A DNA stretch of 64,000 nt from Desulfuromonadaceae bacterium (GTDB lineage Bacteria; Desulfobacterota; Desulfuromonadia; Geobacterales; Pseudopelobacteraceae). The DNA lies in contig JAQUHA010000017.1 in NCBI GenBank assembly GCA_028683855.1, positions 1-64,000 of the forward strand, written 5' to 3'. Position numbers and translations under genes: made by a program. Below are positions 1 through 9,415 of this stretch, one piece after another (position 1 is the first letter of the stretch; every line of letters begins with the position of its first letter). The notes below the pieces were generated by a model. The model made no database searches, was not told where the DNA came from, and was given only the letters and a program-made list of their open reading frames with translations.

Positions 1-499
1 CCTCTGGAAACGGCAAATATACGGTACTACGCAAAGAGAATAGGGACTGCCATCAAAAACTGGCATTAAATATCCTGGCAACAAATAGGTTGTGAGTAAA
101 ACCGGACATATAAGCAATTGCCCTGTGTCAAAACATTAGAAGCCTTGACAATCCAAACCATCTCCACGATAGTTCAAAAACGTTTACGTTATATTTTTTT
201 ACTGTTCAGTAGGAATCCGCCCGGAAGGAAAATTACGTTGAATACTGGGTGCTCAGTTATCTGCAATTCTTAGTGGATTTCAAGAAGTGGCGGAAGAAAA
301 GAAGTTGATCGTTGTTCATGGCGCTAAAAACCATAACAACACATAACCCGCAAGGCTTAGTTTTACAGCAAACGATATGATACGATTGACAGAAAAAAAC
401 TGGAAGTGTCAGTTTGATCCATAAATATTTTATAAATATCGCCGGAACATATTACCAAAATCTTTTGTTACCAAAATTTAATCGGAGGAGTTTCATATT
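1..499. other. Region without a recognisable gene
   Basis: No convincing coding frame with a start and ribosome binding site is visible. The only structure noted is an imperfect hairpin at 311-340, where GTTGTTCATGG pairs with CCATAACAAC around a short A-rich loop with one bulged base. A short open frame across about 245-345 lacks a start codon and matches nothing I recognise; it may be the remains of an older gene. Confidence 0.5.
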
Positions 500-904
500 A
501 TGAACATCTGTAATATTTTAGCTGTTATTACCCTTGCTGCCACTATTGCACTATCATCAGTTGCCGACGCAGCCTGTACTGATCCAGCTGCTCCCGGTGT
601 CAACTGGAGTGGCTGTGACCTCACCGGTCAGTCTTTTAGCAATATTGATTTAACCGGTGCGAATTTAACCGGAGCAGACCTTACCATGGCAAGTTTTAAT
701 TCTGTTTCCGGTATAAGCAGTGAAATGCTAAGAAGCGTAAAAACAATAGATCTGACTACGTTTTCAAAAATAGACTTCAGCGGAGCTGATTTAAGTGGGC
801 TTGATTTTTACGGATTGGCTAATTTTATTGATTGTGATTTTACAAGCGCTAACTTATCAGATGCAGTTATCATGTCTAGGAGTCTGTCGGTCTTGAGATT
901 TTGA
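500..904 (+). CDS. Secreted pentapeptide-repeat protein
   Basis: The first 25 residues form a typical Sec signal peptide (hydrophobic core, then VADA before the mature end), so the 134-residue product is probably exported. Residues about 37-64 and 95-120 contain A(D/N)Lxx-type pentapeptide repeats (DLTGQ, NLTGA, DLTMA, DLSGL), which in known families fold as a short right-handed quadrilateral beta-helix. The start has a strong ribosome binding site, GGAGGAG at 483-489. The repeat stretch is too short and interrupted to suggest gyrase protection. No function can be assigned; the gene stands alone at the edge of an accessory region. Confidence 0.6.
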   Translation: MNICNILAVITLAATIALSSVADAACTDPAAPGVNWSGCDLTGQSFSNIDLTGANLTGADLTMASFNSVSGISSEMLRSVKTIDLTTFSKIDFSGADLSGLDFYGLANFIDCDFTSANLSDAVIMSRSLSVLRF

Positions 905-976
905 CCGAATTAGTTTTACCCATAAGTTGAGTCCGCTGGTCGATCCTGATCGGTCAACAGATTCAGTTTCGATACG

Positions 977-1171
977 TTGATTGCTTCAAGTTTCCTTTTG
1001 AGCAGAATTACCACAAATTGCAAAAAGCTGCTTGAGTTGGAGGTGTCTACTATTGACAGGACAGGTCAGACTGGTCGTCCGGCGGGTGATGAGGCATTTG
1101 TAGACAAAGTAGCAGATGCGACCGGCCGGGATTTGAGTAAGGGTAAGGCGGGACGACCGAAGAAACAGTAA
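977..1171 (+). pseudogene. Remnant of a REP-associated tyrosine transposase, C-terminal tail
   Basis: The last 36 codons (about 1061-1171) read TGRPAGDEAFVDKVADATG and then GRDLSKGKAGRPKK. This is the characteristic C-terminal tail of REP-associated (IS200-like) tyrosine transposases, where TGRPLG, a helix and GKPGRPRK are the usual pattern. The catalytic HUH motif and the Tyr domain are absent, the only possible start is a TTG without a ribosome binding site, and the upstream sequence is not transposase-like. It is therefore a decayed 3' fragment. It fits with the REP-like palindrome found later inside uvrA, since such transposases mobilise palindromes of that kind. Confidence 0.55.
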
Positions 1172-1331
1172 TTGGTATTATGTCCCCAGAATACTCCAGA
1201 ATACTCTCAACATTGATATTATCCTCTTCTGCTTGTCGTTGGATGTTTATTAACTGTAAGATCCCAATTTGATTGAAATGCATTGACATCAAAGACCGAA
1301 TATAGCACCTTATTCGTACCGGAGGTGAAAC

Positions 1332-1622
1332 ATGAATTTAACTGAAGACATCCAGCCAGTAACTTATCTAAAAGGAAATGCTGCCCACCTGTTACATCAG
1401 GTCAATGAAACCCGTAGACCGGTAATAATCACCCAGAACGGTCTGGCACGCGCCGTATTGCAAGACACAGCCAGCTATGAGGGCATGAGAAACGCCATTG
1501 CGATGCTCAAGCTCATGGTGCAGAGCGAAGATGATATTCGTACAGGATGCCTGACCGAGCAGCATGAGGTCTTCTCGCGTATCGAAGCGAGATTGACTGA
1601 GCGCAAGGAACGGGCGGAGTGA
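1332..1622 (+). CDS. Type II antitoxin, Phd/YefM family
   Basis: This 96-residue protein has the Phd/YefM layout. The N-terminal part is DNA-binding (PVTYLKGNAAHLLHQVNET, then RPVIITQNGLARAVL, the beta-hairpin with the conserved ITQNG). The acidic, helical C-terminus would wrap and neutralise the toxin. The ribosome binding site GGAGGTGA lies at 1320-1327. Its stop overlaps the start of the downstream toxin by 4 bases, the usual arrangement for translational coupling. In this family the antitoxin, alone or with toxin, represses its own promoter; no operator was identified by eye. Confidence 0.85.
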   Translation: MNLTEDIQPVTYLKGNAAHLLHQVNETRRPVIITQNGLARAVLQDTASYEGMRNAIAMLKLMVQSEDDIRTGCLTEQHEVFSRIEARLTERKERAE

Positions 1623-1954
1623 TGCCAAAGCAGAATTTCCGCGTTACCTGGACAAGAACCGCAGAGACTGATCTGGAGACGATTGTTGACTTCATCGCTG
1701 ATGACAGTGTTGATGCGGCACTTGCGGTATTAATCAAAATTCGTGACCGCGCCGCGACTCTGTACAGTTTCCCGGGCAAAGGCAGGGTCGTGCCTGAACT
1801 CCATCAACATGGTATTGTTCAATATCGTGAGCTGATTTTGTCTCCATGGCGCATTGTTTATCGCATTGACGGAGCAACGGTTTACGTCATCGCTGTTTTT
1901 GACAGCCGGAGAAATCTGGAGGATCTGTTGCTGGAGAGGATTTGCAGGACTTGA
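1619..1954 (+). CDS. Type II toxin, ParE/RelE superfamily
   Basis: A 111-residue basic protein with the ParE/RelE fold signature: VTWTRTAETDLETIVDFI at the N-terminus, LYSFPGKGRVVPEL in the middle, then YRELILSPWRIVYRI and a C-terminal VYVIAVFDSRRN. The LxxPWRIxY and VxVxxxxxxRR elements are closer to ParE (a gyrase inhibitor in known members) than to RelE, but sequence alone does not settle the target. The start is GTG at 1619 or ATG at 1622; both overlap or abut the antitoxin stop. The pair is intact and likely functional. Confidence 0.82.
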   Translation: MMPKQNFRVTWTRTAETDLETIVDFIADDSVDAALAVLIKIRDRAATLYSFPGKGRVVPELHQHGIVQYRELILSPWRIVYRIDGATVYVIAVFDSRRNLEDLLLERICRT

Positions 1955-2015
1955 TTGATTGACGTTATAAATAATAAACGAACCAAAACTGAAAGATGAG
2001 TCATAGGAACAGACA

Positions 2016-2186
2016 ATGAAAACACTACTTACATGGGGGGCTGTCAGCTTCCTGACCGGAGCTCTGCTTGATCCTGTGATCTACTCGATGCTTGAACAAC
2101 CGATCCCGTGGGGACGTGATGCACTTATGCTTGCGGCGGGTATTGGCTGTTTCTACCTCCTTATCAAATTCAGGGATAGTTTTTAA
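2016..2186 (+). CDS. Small hydrophobic protein, 56 residues, function unknown
   Basis: An intact short frame begins MKTLLTWGAVSFLTGALLD and ends YLLIKFRDSF. It has two hydrophobic segments (about residues 3-20 and 36-50), which suggests a two-span inner-membrane peptide. The start is supported by AGGA at 2006-2009, eight or so bases upstream. It lies between the toxin and the release-factor-like gene with 61 and 12 bases of spacing. I do not recognise a family. The balanced amino acid use, the ribosome binding site and the lack of an overlapping better frame are the grounds for calling it. Confidence 0.45.
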   Translation: MKTLLTWGAVSFLTGALLDPVIYSMLEQPIPWGRDALMLAAGIGCFYLLIKFRDSF

Positions 2187-2198
2187 ACTGTTGGGTAT

Positions 2199-2519
2199 AT
2201 GATTGAAATTAAGGATTCCGAAATTAAGGTCGAATTCTACCGCGCTTCCGGTCCTGGTGGTCAGCATCGCAATACAACCGATTCGGCTGTACGGATTAGA
2301 CATCTCCCTACCGGCATAGTAGCTAATGCATCGGAGAGCCGAAGTCAGTTTCAGAACCGCGAAGTTGCTATGGAGCGTTTAAAACAGGCGTTGGCAAGAA
2401 TGGAACGCAAGATAAAAAAACGGATCTCGACGCGCGTTCCAAAACGTGCCAAAGAAAACCGTCTGTCTGCAAAAAAGATAACCTCTGAAAAGAAACGCCT
2501 GCGCAGCACCATTGACTAG
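2199..2519 (+). CDS. Stand-alone GGQ-domain peptide chain release factor-like protein
   Basis: The 106-residue product is a single catalytic domain of class I release factors. It has [19 protein letters not shown] with the GGQ triplet at residues 20-22, followed by [11 protein letters not shown] and a strongly basic C-terminal tail ([17 protein letters not shown] and on). Codon-recognition domains of RF1/RF2 are missing. Known proteins of this build (ArfB/YaeJ, C12orf65) release peptides from stalled ribosomes, with the basic tail entering the empty mRNA channel. This one probably does the same, but its tail differs from the classic ArfB tail, so assignment stops at the superfamily. No strong ribosome binding site is visible. 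Confidence 0.75.
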   Translation: MIEIKDSEIKVEFYRASGPGGQHRNTTDSAVRIRHLPTGIVANASESRSQFQNREVAMERLKQALARMERKIKKRISTRVPKRAKENRLSAKKITSEKKRLRSTID

Positions 2520-2606
2520 GTCTTCAGCTATCCAACCTGCCAGAATTCGTTTGACTCAAATAGCATAAGGCTGTAATTTGTCAGAGTTTTATATAGGGAG
2601 TTTGTG

Positions 2607-3311
2607 ATGATTCGCGCTTATCTATATCTGTCGGCGTTCATTCCGCTGACATTAATTTTTTCAGGAAGTGCAATAATATCCACATTTATTGACACAAGTG
2701 GGCGTCTTTATCTGTGGCACGCCCGTGCGTGGGCGAAGCTGGCGCTGGCGCTGAACATGGTTAAGGTCAGTGTATCCGGGGCTGAACGCCTCCCCAACGG
2801 ACCTGTCATATTTATGAGTAATCATCAGAGTAATTTCGATATTCTGGCTATTCTCTCGGCAATGCCGCGCCAATGTTACTGGATAGCCAAAAAGGAGCTG
2901 TTCGAGATTCCGGTGTTCGGGAGTTCAATGCGCCGTGGCGGATACATTCCGCTTGACCGTGGTGACGGCCGTAAGGCGCTGCAAAGCCTTGCAGAGGCTG
3001 CATCTACAATCCATAAAGGGAAAAGTGTCATCATGTTCCCTGAGGGAACCCGTACCCAGGACGGAAACCTGCTACCCTTCAAGCGCGGCGGCTTTGTACT
3101 TGCCCGTAAGGCTGATGTGCCTGTTGTGCCGGTCACAATTAACGGTAGCGGAAAAATCAATCCGGCTGGGCTGATACGTCTCTACAGCGGCAAAATCGAA
3201 ATAATCCTGCACCCTCCAATCTCATTCCCGTCAGAACTTCGTCGTGTCGAGGCTGAAACATGGATGATGGAGAGTGTACGCGATCAGATTGAATCAGGAT
3301 TGGTGCATTAA
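2607..3311 (+). CDS. plsC: 1-acyl-sn-glycerol-3-phosphate acyltransferase (PlsC family)
   Basis: Transfers an acyl chain to lysophosphatidic acid to make phosphatidic acid, an inner-membrane step of phospholipid synthesis. The HX4D catalytic motif is NHQSNFD (residues 72-78). The substrate-binding motifs follow in order as GGYIPLDR and FPEGTR (residues 144-149), then VPVVPVTI. The N-terminal 25 residues are hydrophobic and would anchor the protein. ATG at 2607 is preferred over the adjoining GTG because GGGAG at 2596-2600 sits six bases upstream of it. At 234 residues it is of usual family length. It directly abuts the next two small membrane-protein genes. Confidence 0.88.
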   Translation: MIRAYLYLSAFIPLTLIFSGSAIISTFIDTSGRLYLWHARAWAKLALALNMVKVSVSGAERLPNGPVIFMSNHQSNFDILAILSAMPRQCYWIAKKELFEIPVFGSSMRRGGYIPLDRGDGRKALQSLAEAASTIHKGKSVIMFPEGTRTQDGNLLPFKRGGFVLARKADVPVVPVTINGSGKINPAGLIRLYSGKIEIILHPPISFPSELRRVEAETWMMESVRDQIESGLVH

Positions 3312-3497
3312 ATGAAATTTGGATATCCGTACATTCTGTTAGTTGTTGCTGGATTGGCTGGCATGGCATGGGGTCTTTCCGCATCACATCGCCTTAAAAA
3401 GCCACTTGATACTGCGGCAGCGCTTGTAGTGCTGTTTGGAGTCATAGCTTTTGTAATAGGGATTTTATTGATATTTATACCGGGATTCTTCAGATGA
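3312..3497 (+). CDS. Small membrane protein, two predicted spans
   Basis: A 61-residue protein with two hydrophobic helices (about residues 5-23 and 36-58) separated by a basic loop, SHRLKKPLD. It begins immediately after the plsC stop codon and overlaps the next gene by four bases, so all three are almost certainly co-transcribed. I do not recognise a family. Its position suggests an envelope or lipid-related role, which is inference only. Confidence 0.6.
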   Translation: MKFGYPYILLVVAGLAGMAWGLSASHRLKKPLDTAAALVVLFGVIAFVIGILLIFIPGFFR

Positions 3498-3895
3498 ACA
3501 GAGAGTTAAAAAGCATCATAACAAACGGTACTATAATAGCAGTTCTAAGCTTATTGATCTTTTTTGCGAGCACATTCTGGCGTATGAACAGTCAGTTTAA
3601 TCGGGGCGAGGAAGCTCTTCACAGAGGTGATTTTGCCGCCGCTGTAGCTGGTTTCGAGTCAGCAATCCATATGTACATCCCCTTTCACCCTACAGTTGAA
3701 GATTCTGCAAAACGCCTGTGGCAGATCGGTGAAGCAAACGAGAAACTGGGTGATATCAACCGCGCTCTGATAGCCTACCGCTCTCTCCGCAGTTCCTTCT
3801 ATGCAGATAGTTGGCTGGTCACTCCGGGTCAGCAGTGGATCGACCGCTGTGACAAAAAGATTGCCGCTCTGATACCGCTGCAGAGGGAGAAATAG
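3494..3895 (+). CDS. Membrane-anchored TPR-like protein, function unknown
   Basis: The 133-residue product has one N-terminal transmembrane helix (about residues 12-29) and then a soluble part that looks like one or two tetratricopeptide helix pairs (FNRGEEALHRGDFAAAVAGF and LWQIGEANEKLGDINRALIAY). It overlaps the preceding gene by four bases and lies three bases before ribonuclease J, so it sits in the middle of an operon. TPR-like proteins act as scaffolds; here the partner is unknown. Its link to RNase J may be only transcriptional. Confidence 0.6.
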   Translation: MNRELKSIITNGTIIAVLSLLIFFASTFWRMNSQFNRGEEALHRGDFAAAVAGFESAIHMYIPFHPTVEDSAKRLWQIGEANEKLGDINRALIAYRSLRSSFYADSWLVTPGQQWIDRCDKKIAALIPLQREK

Positions 3896-3898
3896 CTA

Positions 3899-5572
3899 AT
3901 GGAAGTTATGGAGTCAAACTCCGCGCTGCAGATTGTCGCACTCGGTGGTCTGGGAGAGATCGGCATGAACATGACCATCTACCAGCACGGGAATGATATC
4001 CTCATTGTCGATTGCGGCCTTATGTTTCCTGCACCGGATATGCTCGGGATTGATTATGTCATCCCTGATATCAGCTGGCTGCGGGAACGCATCGATCAGG
4101 TACGCGGCATCTGCCTAACGCACGGCCACGAGGATCACATCGGCGCGCTGCCGTTTGTCCTTCAGGAATTGAATGTCCCCGTCTACGGCACCGCACTTAC
4201 ACTTGGTCTGCTGAACTCCAAGCTGGAAGAGTACAAACTGGACGGCATGGTTGAAATGCTGACGGTAAAACCACGGGACAAGGTTTCAGTCGGCTGTTTT
4301 TCGGTGGAGTTCTTACGGGTTGCCCACTCGATAGTTGACGGCTGCGGGCTGGCAATCAGTACTCCCGAAGGTGTCGTCATCCATACCGGTGATTTCAAGA
4401 TCGACCAGACGCCGGTTGACGGTCAACTCACCGATCTTGCCTCACTCTCCCGCTACGGTGAAGCCGGCGTTCTGGCGCTCCTTTCCGATTCAACCAACGT
4501 CGAACGCGAAGGGTACACTCTCTCTGAAAAATACGTCGCCGGAGCTTTGAACGAAATTTTCCCCGCCTGTTCCGGACGGATTATCGTAGCCACCTTTTCC
4601 AGCAGCATTCACCGCGTGCAGCAGGTTGCCGACGCCGCCATCAGCTGCGGCCGCAAGATACTGCTGAATGGTCGATCAATGCTCAAGAACGTTCAGATCG
4701 CCCGTGATCTCGGTTATCTGACCATCGCCGATGAACATCTGATGGATTTGAAAGCTCTGCCACATCTGCCGCCCGAGCAGGTCTGCATCATCTCCACCGG
4801 CAGTCAGGGGGAGCCGATGAGCGCCCTCACCCGGATCGCTATGGACGATCACAAGCAGATAAAACTGGAAAAGGGTGATTCGGTAATACTCTCCTCTCGC
4901 GTCATCCCCGGCAATGAGCGGACAATTTCCGAGCTGATAAACCACCTTTACCGGCGCGGGGCGGAAGTTTTCCACGAAAGAGTTTCCGAAGTCCATGTCT
5001 CGGGGCACGCAAGCCAGGAAGAGCTGAAACTGATGATAAACACGGTTCAGCCCCGTTTCTTCATCCCGATTCATGGTGAGTACAGACACCTGGTAAACCA
5101 TATAAAACTTGCCCGCAAAGTCGGTATTCCGGAGGAGAGATGCCTGCTGATGGTTAACGGCGATGTTGCATCATTCTATGCGGAAACAGCCGCGATTGTG
5201 GAGAAAGTGGAGTCGGGAAGGGTCTTTGTCGACGGCAAAGGGGTTGGCGATGTCGGGAGGATAGTACTGCGCGACCGCAAGCACCTCTCTGAAGACGGCA
5301 TGATTGTGGTGATTATCGGCATCAATCAGTCAAGCGGCGAGATTATCTACGGTCCGGACATAGTCTCACGCGGATTTGTCTTCGAGGATGAGAATCAGGA
5401 ATATCTGGCGCAGGCAAAAGGGGTGGTAATTGCGGCTCTGGACGAACTGAACACCGAGATGCGCTGCGACAATGAAGAGGTCGAAACTCTCGTTCGACAA
5501 ACGCTGCGTCGTTTCTGCAAAAAAACAATCGAACGAAGGCCCGTCATTCTGCCGATTATAATGGAGCTGTAA
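3899..5572 (+). CDS. rnj: Ribonuclease J
   Basis: A metallo-beta-lactamase/beta-CASP ribonuclease with 5'-3' exo- and endonuclease activity in RNA maturation and decay. The zinc-binding motif LTHGHEDHIG spans residues 73-82 (His75, His77, Asp79, His80). The other lactamase and beta-CASP motifs follow: HTGDFKID, LLSDSTNVEREG, SGHASQEELK and FIPIHGEYRHL. Length (557 residues) matches the family. The start at 3899 has GGGAG about ten bases upstream. RNase J is universal in Firmicutes but patchy in Gram-negatives, where it occurs in deltaproteobacteria among others, which supports the taxonomic reading. Confidence 0.95.
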   Translation: MEVMESNSALQIVALGGLGEIGMNMTIYQHGNDILIVDCGLMFPAPDMLGIDYVIPDISWLRERIDQVRGICLTHGHEDHIGALPFVLQELNVPVYGTALTLGLLNSKLEEYKLDGMVEMLTVKPRDKVSVGCFSVEFLRVAHSIVDGCGLAISTPEGVVIHTGDFKIDQTPVDGQLTDLASLSRYGEAGVLALLSDSTNVEREGYTLSEKYVAGALNEIFPACSGRIIVATFSSSIHRVQQVADAAISCGRKILLNGRSMLKNVQIARDLGYLTIADEHLMDLKALPHLPPEQVCIISTGSQGEPMSALTRIAMDDHKQIKLEKGDSVILSSRVIPGNERTISELINHLYRRGAEVFHERVSEVHVSGHASQEELKLMINTVQPRFFIPIHGEYRHLVNHIKLARKVGIPEERCLLMVNGDVASFYAETAAIVEKVESGRVFVDGKGVGDVGRIVLRDRKHLSEDGMIVVIIGINQSSGEIIYGPDIVSRGFVFEDENQEYLAQAKGVVIAALDELNTEMRCDNEEVETLVRQTLRRFCKKTIERRPVILPIIMEL

Positions 5573-5623
5573 TCTGTTTCATAAAAACTCTTGCCATTTT
5601 AAATAAAATATCAGAGGTGAAAT

Positions 5624-6397
5624 ATGAAAGTTGTTATCCTGGCTGGTGGCTTTGGTAGCCGTATCAGCGAAGAGTCGCATCTGAAACCGAAACCTATGAT
5701 TGAGATCGGCGGCAAGCCTATTCTCTGGCACATCATGAAGATCTACTCTCACTTCGGGTTCAACGATTTTGTCATCTGCCTCGGCTACAAGGGGTATTCG
5801 ATAAAAGAGTACTTTGCCCACTACTTCCTCCACGAATCAGACATCACCTTCGATTTCCGCAACGACAACCAGCGTATAGTTCATCACAACTCTGCCGAAC
5901 CGTGGCGGGTAACGCTTGTAAATACAGGTCTTGAGACCATGACTGGTGGGCGTGTAAAAAAAGTTCAGCCGTATATTGGAGATGAACCTTTCATGCTCAC
6001 CTACGGTGATGGCGTCAGTAATGTCAACATCGCCGAACTTGTGGATTATCACAAAGCGCACGGCAAACTTGCGACCGTCACTTCTATCCAGCCGGTCGGG
6101 CGATTCGGTGCTATCGATCTGACAGACGACAATATCGTCAGAGGTTTTAAAGAAAAACCAAAAGGTGACGGTTTATGGATCAACGGAGGTTTCTTTGTTC
6201 TCCAACCTGAAGTGTTCAATTACATTGATTCTAACAATACAATGTTTGAGCGTGCGCCTCTGGAGCGACTGGCAAACCAGAGCCAGCTAACGGCTTACAA
6301 GCATGACGGTTTCTGGCAGGCAATGGATACACTACGCGATAAAACACTTTTGGAAGAGCTATGGGAATCGGGTGATGCACCATGGAAGCTTTGGTGA
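5624..6397 (+). CDS. rfbF: Glucose-1-phosphate cytidylyltransferase
   Basis: Makes CDP-glucose from CTP and glucose 1-phosphate, the entry step to CDP-3,6-dideoxyhexoses. The nucleotide-binding signature MKVVILAGGFGSRISEES opens the protein. It continues with KPKPMIEIGGKPILWHIMK, and LTYGDGVSNV supplies the metal-binding Asp. Length (257 residues) is exactly that of the family. AGAGGTGAAAT just before the ATG is a good ribosome binding site. It is the first gene of a five-gene operon, and it ends inside an alternative upstream start of rfbG. Confidence 0.95.
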   Translation: MKVVILAGGFGSRISEESHLKPKPMIEIGGKPILWHIMKIYSHFGFNDFVICLGYKGYSIKEYFAHYFLHESDITFDFRNDNQRIVHHNSAEPWRVTLVNTGLETMTGGRVKKVQPYIGDEPFMLTYGDGVSNVNIAELVDYHKAHGKLATVTSIQPVGRFGAIDLTDDNIVRGFKEKPKGDGLWINGGFFVLQPEVFNYIDSNNTMFERAPLERLANQSQLTAYKHDGFWQAMDTLRDKTLLEELWESGDAPWKLW

Positions 6398-6420
6398 TAG
6401 CTGCCAGCCTGGAGGGATCA

Positions 6421-7512
6421 ATGACTGTAGTAAACAATGATTTCTGGAAGGGAAAAAGGGTCTTTCTAACCGGGCATACCGGCTTCAAGGGTTCATGGTT
6501 CTCTCTCTGGCTACAGAGGCTCGGTGCAAATGTAACCGGTTACGCGCTGGCCCCTCCGACAGACCCGAGCCTGTTTGAGCAAGCCGGAGTTGAGCAGCTG
6601 GTGACCTCTATCATTGCCGACGTGCGTGACGGAGATCGCCTCTCAAAGGAACTTGCCGCAGCGGAGCCGGAAATTGTGCTTCATATGGCGGCCCAGCCTC
6701 TGGTTCGCGACTCCTATAAAATCCCGGTGGAGACCTACTCGACCAATGTAATGGGAACCGTAAACCTGCTTGAGGCAGTACGTCTCTCGCCAACGGTAAG
6801 AGCAGTCGTTAATGTAACGACGGACAAGGTTTATGAAAACCGCGAGTGGGCCTGGGGTTATCGTGAAAACGAACCGTTCGGCGGACATGACCCCTACTCC
6901 AATAGTAAAGCCTGCTCGGAACTCGTCACTGCAGCCTACCGCTCATCGTATTTCAACCCCGAAACTTATTCCCAGCACAGAGTCGGAGTTGCAACAGCGC
7001 GGGCTGGAAACGTAATCGGCGGCGGAGACTGGGCAACAGACCGCCTGATACCGGATATCGTCAGAGCAATCATTGCTGGGGAGCCGGTAAAGATACGCAA
7101 CCCGAACTCCATCCGCCCGTGGCAGCACGTGCTTGAACCGCTTTCAGGCTATCTTGTTCTGGCACAAAAGCTTTATGAATCGGGCCCCGAGTTTGCGGAG
7201 GGCTGGAACTTCGGGCCGGCCGATGAAGACGCAAGAACCGTGGAGTGGATTGTCAGGCGGATGTGCGATTTATGGGGCAATCAGGCCTCCTTCGTGATTG
7301 ACGGTGGTGCCCATCCGCATGAAGCAAATTACCTCAAACTTGACTGTTCGAAAGCGAAAATGCAGCTTGGCTGGACACCCCGCTGGAATCTCGGCATGGC
7401 ATTAACTTCGATTATCGAATGGGTCAAGGTGTATTCTGCCGGCGGCGACCTGAAAAAGTGCTGCCTGAATCAGATTGAAGAGTATGAAAACAGAGTGCAG
7501 GAGTCCTTGTGA
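6421..7512 (+). CDS. rfbG: CDP-glucose 4,6-dehydratase
   Basis: Converts CDP-glucose to CDP-4-dehydro-6-deoxyglucose using bound NAD+. The Rossmann motif is [12 protein letters not shown] near residue 15, and the extended short-chain dehydrogenase catalytic features follow (VNVTTDKVY and the YSNSK motif with Tyr and Lys). An upstream in-frame ATG at 6382 would overlap rfbF, but GGAGG at 6411-6415 is correctly placed for the ATG at 6421, giving 363 residues, the normal size. The stop codon overlaps the rfbH start. Confidence 0.94.
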   Translation: MTVVNNDFWKGKRVFLTGHTGFKGSWFSLWLQRLGANVTGYALAPPTDPSLFEQAGVEQLVTSIIADVRDGDRLSKELAAAEPEIVLHMAAQPLVRDSYKIPVETYSTNVMGTVNLLEAVRLSPTVRAVVNVTTDKVYENREWAWGYRENEPFGGHDPYSNSKACSELVTAAYRSSYFNPETYSQHRVGVATARAGNVIGGGDWATDRLIPDIVRAIIAGEPVKIRNPNSIRPWQHVLEPLSGYLVLAQKLYESGPEFAEGWNFGPADEDARTVEWIVRRMCDLWGNQASFVIDGGAHPHEANYLKLDCSKAKMQLGWTPRWNLGMALTSIIEWVKVYSAGGDLKKCCLNQIEEYENRVQESL

Positions 7513-8864
7513 AAAATGAACTTGAAGCGGAACTCAGGCAACAGGCTATTGACGCCGCCATAGCCTACTATCAGCACGCCCATGCCCGGAAGAAAGACTT
7601 TTCACCCGGAGACCGGATTCCGTATGCCGGACGGGTATTTGATGAAGCAGAGATAAGCAATCTTATCGACTCCTCTCTCGACTTCTGGCTGACAACCGGC
7701 CGATACGCAGAGAGATTTGAAAGGGAGTTTGCCGAATTTCTTGATGTCCAGCACTGCTCTCTGGTCAATTCCGGTTCATCGGCAAATCTGCTCGCTTTCA
7801 TGACTCTGACCTCGCCTAAGCTTGGCGACCGGAGGATCAGGCCGGGTGACGAAGTGATCTCCGTTGCCGCCGCCTTTCCGACTACCGTTGCCCCGATTAT
7901 CCAGTTCGGAGCGGTGCCGGTATTTGTCGATGTAAGCCTGCCGGCTTACAACATTGATGTCAGCCAGCTTGACGCCGCCCTGTCGGAGAAGACAAAGGCG
8001 GTAATGGTGGCGCACACACTGGGCAATCCCTTTGACCTCTCAGGAGTCAAGACGTTTTGCGACCGGCATAACCTCTGGCTGATCGAGGATAACTGTGACG
8101 CACTCGGCTCACGCTACCAGCTTAACGGAGTATGGAAATACACCGGCACCGTCGGCCACATCGGCACCTCAAGTTTTTACCCGCCGCATCACCTGACAAT
8201 GGGTGAAGGGGGAGCGGTCTATACCAATGACGGACTGCTGCACCGCATCATCGAATCCTTCCGCGACTGGGGTCGGGACTGCTGGTGCCCTTCCGGAAAA
8301 GACAACACCTGCAGCAACCGCTTCGGTCAGCAGTTTGGCGAGCTCCCCTTCGGTTACGATCATAAATACGTCTATTCACACTTCGGCTATAACCTCAAGG
8401 TAACAGACATGCAGGCCGCTATCGGCTGCGCCCAGCTGGAAAAATTCCCTGGCTTTGTCGAGGCGCGCAAGAGGAACTGGAAACTTCTGCGGGAGGGGCT
8501 GACCGGAACTGATGAGCGCCTCATCCTGCCGGAAGCGACTGAAAATTCCGATCCATCATGGTTCGGCTTTCTGCTGACCGTGCGGGAGAACGCCGGTTTC
8601 AGCAGAGATATGATCGTTCACCATCTGGAGAAAAAAGGGATTCAGACCCGTATGCTCTTCGCCGGCAACCTGATCAAACACCCATGTTTTGATGAGATGC
8701 GCCGTGAAGGTAAAGGATACCGTGTTGTCGGTGATCTCAAAACAACCGACCGGATTATGAATGACACCTTCTGGGTTGGAGTTTATCCTGGGCTGAGTGG
8801 AGAGATGATCTCCTATATCACCGATACTATCCGCTCTTTCGTGAGCTCTAACCCGGAATGTTAG
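7509..8864 (+). CDS. rfbH: CDP-4-dehydro-6-deoxyglucose 3-dehydratase (E1)
   Basis: A pyridoxamine-phosphate and [2Fe-2S] enzyme that removes the C3 hydroxyl. Instead of the usual PLP-binding lysine it has His227 in [15 protein letters not shown], the hallmark of E1. The iron-sulphur cysteines are Cys196, then C-x-C-x7-C at 258, 260 and 268. The gap between the first two is 61 residues, four more than the spacing I recall for the Yersinia enzyme, owing to a small insertion near 205. It starts with GTG overlapping rfbG by four bases. E1 needs the reductase E3 (AscD/RfbI), and no such gene is in this window. Confidence 0.94.
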   Translation: MKNELEAELRQQAIDAAIAYYQHAHARKKDFSPGDRIPYAGRVFDEAEISNLIDSSLDFWLTTGRYAERFEREFAEFLDVQHCSLVNSGSSANLLAFMTLTSPKLGDRRIRPGDEVISVAAAFPTTVAPIIQFGAVPVFVDVSLPAYNIDVSQLDAALSEKTKAVMVAHTLGNPFDLSGVKTFCDRHNLWLIEDNCDALGSRYQLNGVWKYTGTVGHIGTSSFYPPHHLTMGEGGAVYTNDGLLHRIIESFRDWGRDCWCPSGKDNTCSNRFGQQFGELPFGYDHKYVYSHFGYNLKVTDMQAAIGCAQLEKFPGFVEARKRNWKLLREGLTGTDERLILPEATENSDPSWFGFLLTVRENAGFSRDMIVHHLEKKGIQTRMLFAGNLIKHPCFDEMRREGKGYRVVGDLKTTDRIMNDTFWVGVYPGLSGEMISYITDTIRSFVSSNPEC

Positions 8865-9415
8865 TCAATCAGACCGGGATAGCGGGGTGTTTTGAGATAA
8901 TTCCGCGACTGTTTCGGGACGACAGAGGCTCTTTTGTCAAGACCTTTCACTCCGGCTCCTTCGGAGAGCAGGGCTTGGTCACCTCCTTCGCCGAAGAGTT
9001 CTACTCCTGGTCGAAACGTGGCGTCCTAAGAGGACTCCACTTCCAAACTCCACCGTCTGACCACACGAAAGTAGTGACATGCCTCTCCGGAGAGGTTCTT
9101 GACGCAGTGGTTGATCTGCGGACAGGCTCTCCGACATTTGGCGAACACCGGCTTTTCAACCTGCGCGCCGCCAAAGCAACCATCCTGTACATACCCTCCG
9201 GCCTGGCACACGGTTTCATGGCCCTCAGCGAGGAAGCGTTGATGTACTATCAGGTAACCACGGTTCATGACCCGGCGGCCGATCATGGCATCCGCTGGGA
9301 TTCTGCCGGAATCCCATGGCCGCTTGACAATCCGCTTGTCTCCCCTCGAGATGCTGCATTTCCCACCCTTAAAGATTTCGTCAGCCCGTTCTATTTCAGG
9401 GAGGAACAGAAATGA
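8858..9415 (+). CDS. RfbC/RmlC-like nucleotide-sugar epimerase
   Basis: A cupin of 185 residues resembling dTDP-4-dehydrorhamnose 3,5-epimerase. Conserved pieces visible are [32 protein letters not shown] (with the catalytic His), [12 protein letters not shown] and [12 protein letters not shown]. It overlaps rfbH by seven bases. In this operon it most plausibly acts as the C5-epimerase of the ascarylose route (AscE-type), acting on the CDP-3,6-dideoxy-4-ketohexose. A dTDP-rhamnose role is less likely since no rml genes are nearby. Confidence 0.82.
   Translation: MLVNQTGIAGCFEIIPRLFRDDRGSFVKTFHSGSFGEQGLVTSFAEEFYSWSKRGVLRGLHFQTPPSDHTKVVTCLSGEVLDAVVDLRTGSPTFGEHRLFNLRAAKATILYIPSGLAHGFMALSEEALMYYQVTTVHDPAADHGIRWDSAGIPWPLDNPLVSPRDAAFPTLKDFVSPFYFREEQK

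Noticed and set aside
6382-6420. Upstream ATG for rfbG
   Set aside because: It would overlap rfbF and lacks a ribosome binding site, while the ATG at 6421 has GGAGG at the right distance and matches the usual protein start.
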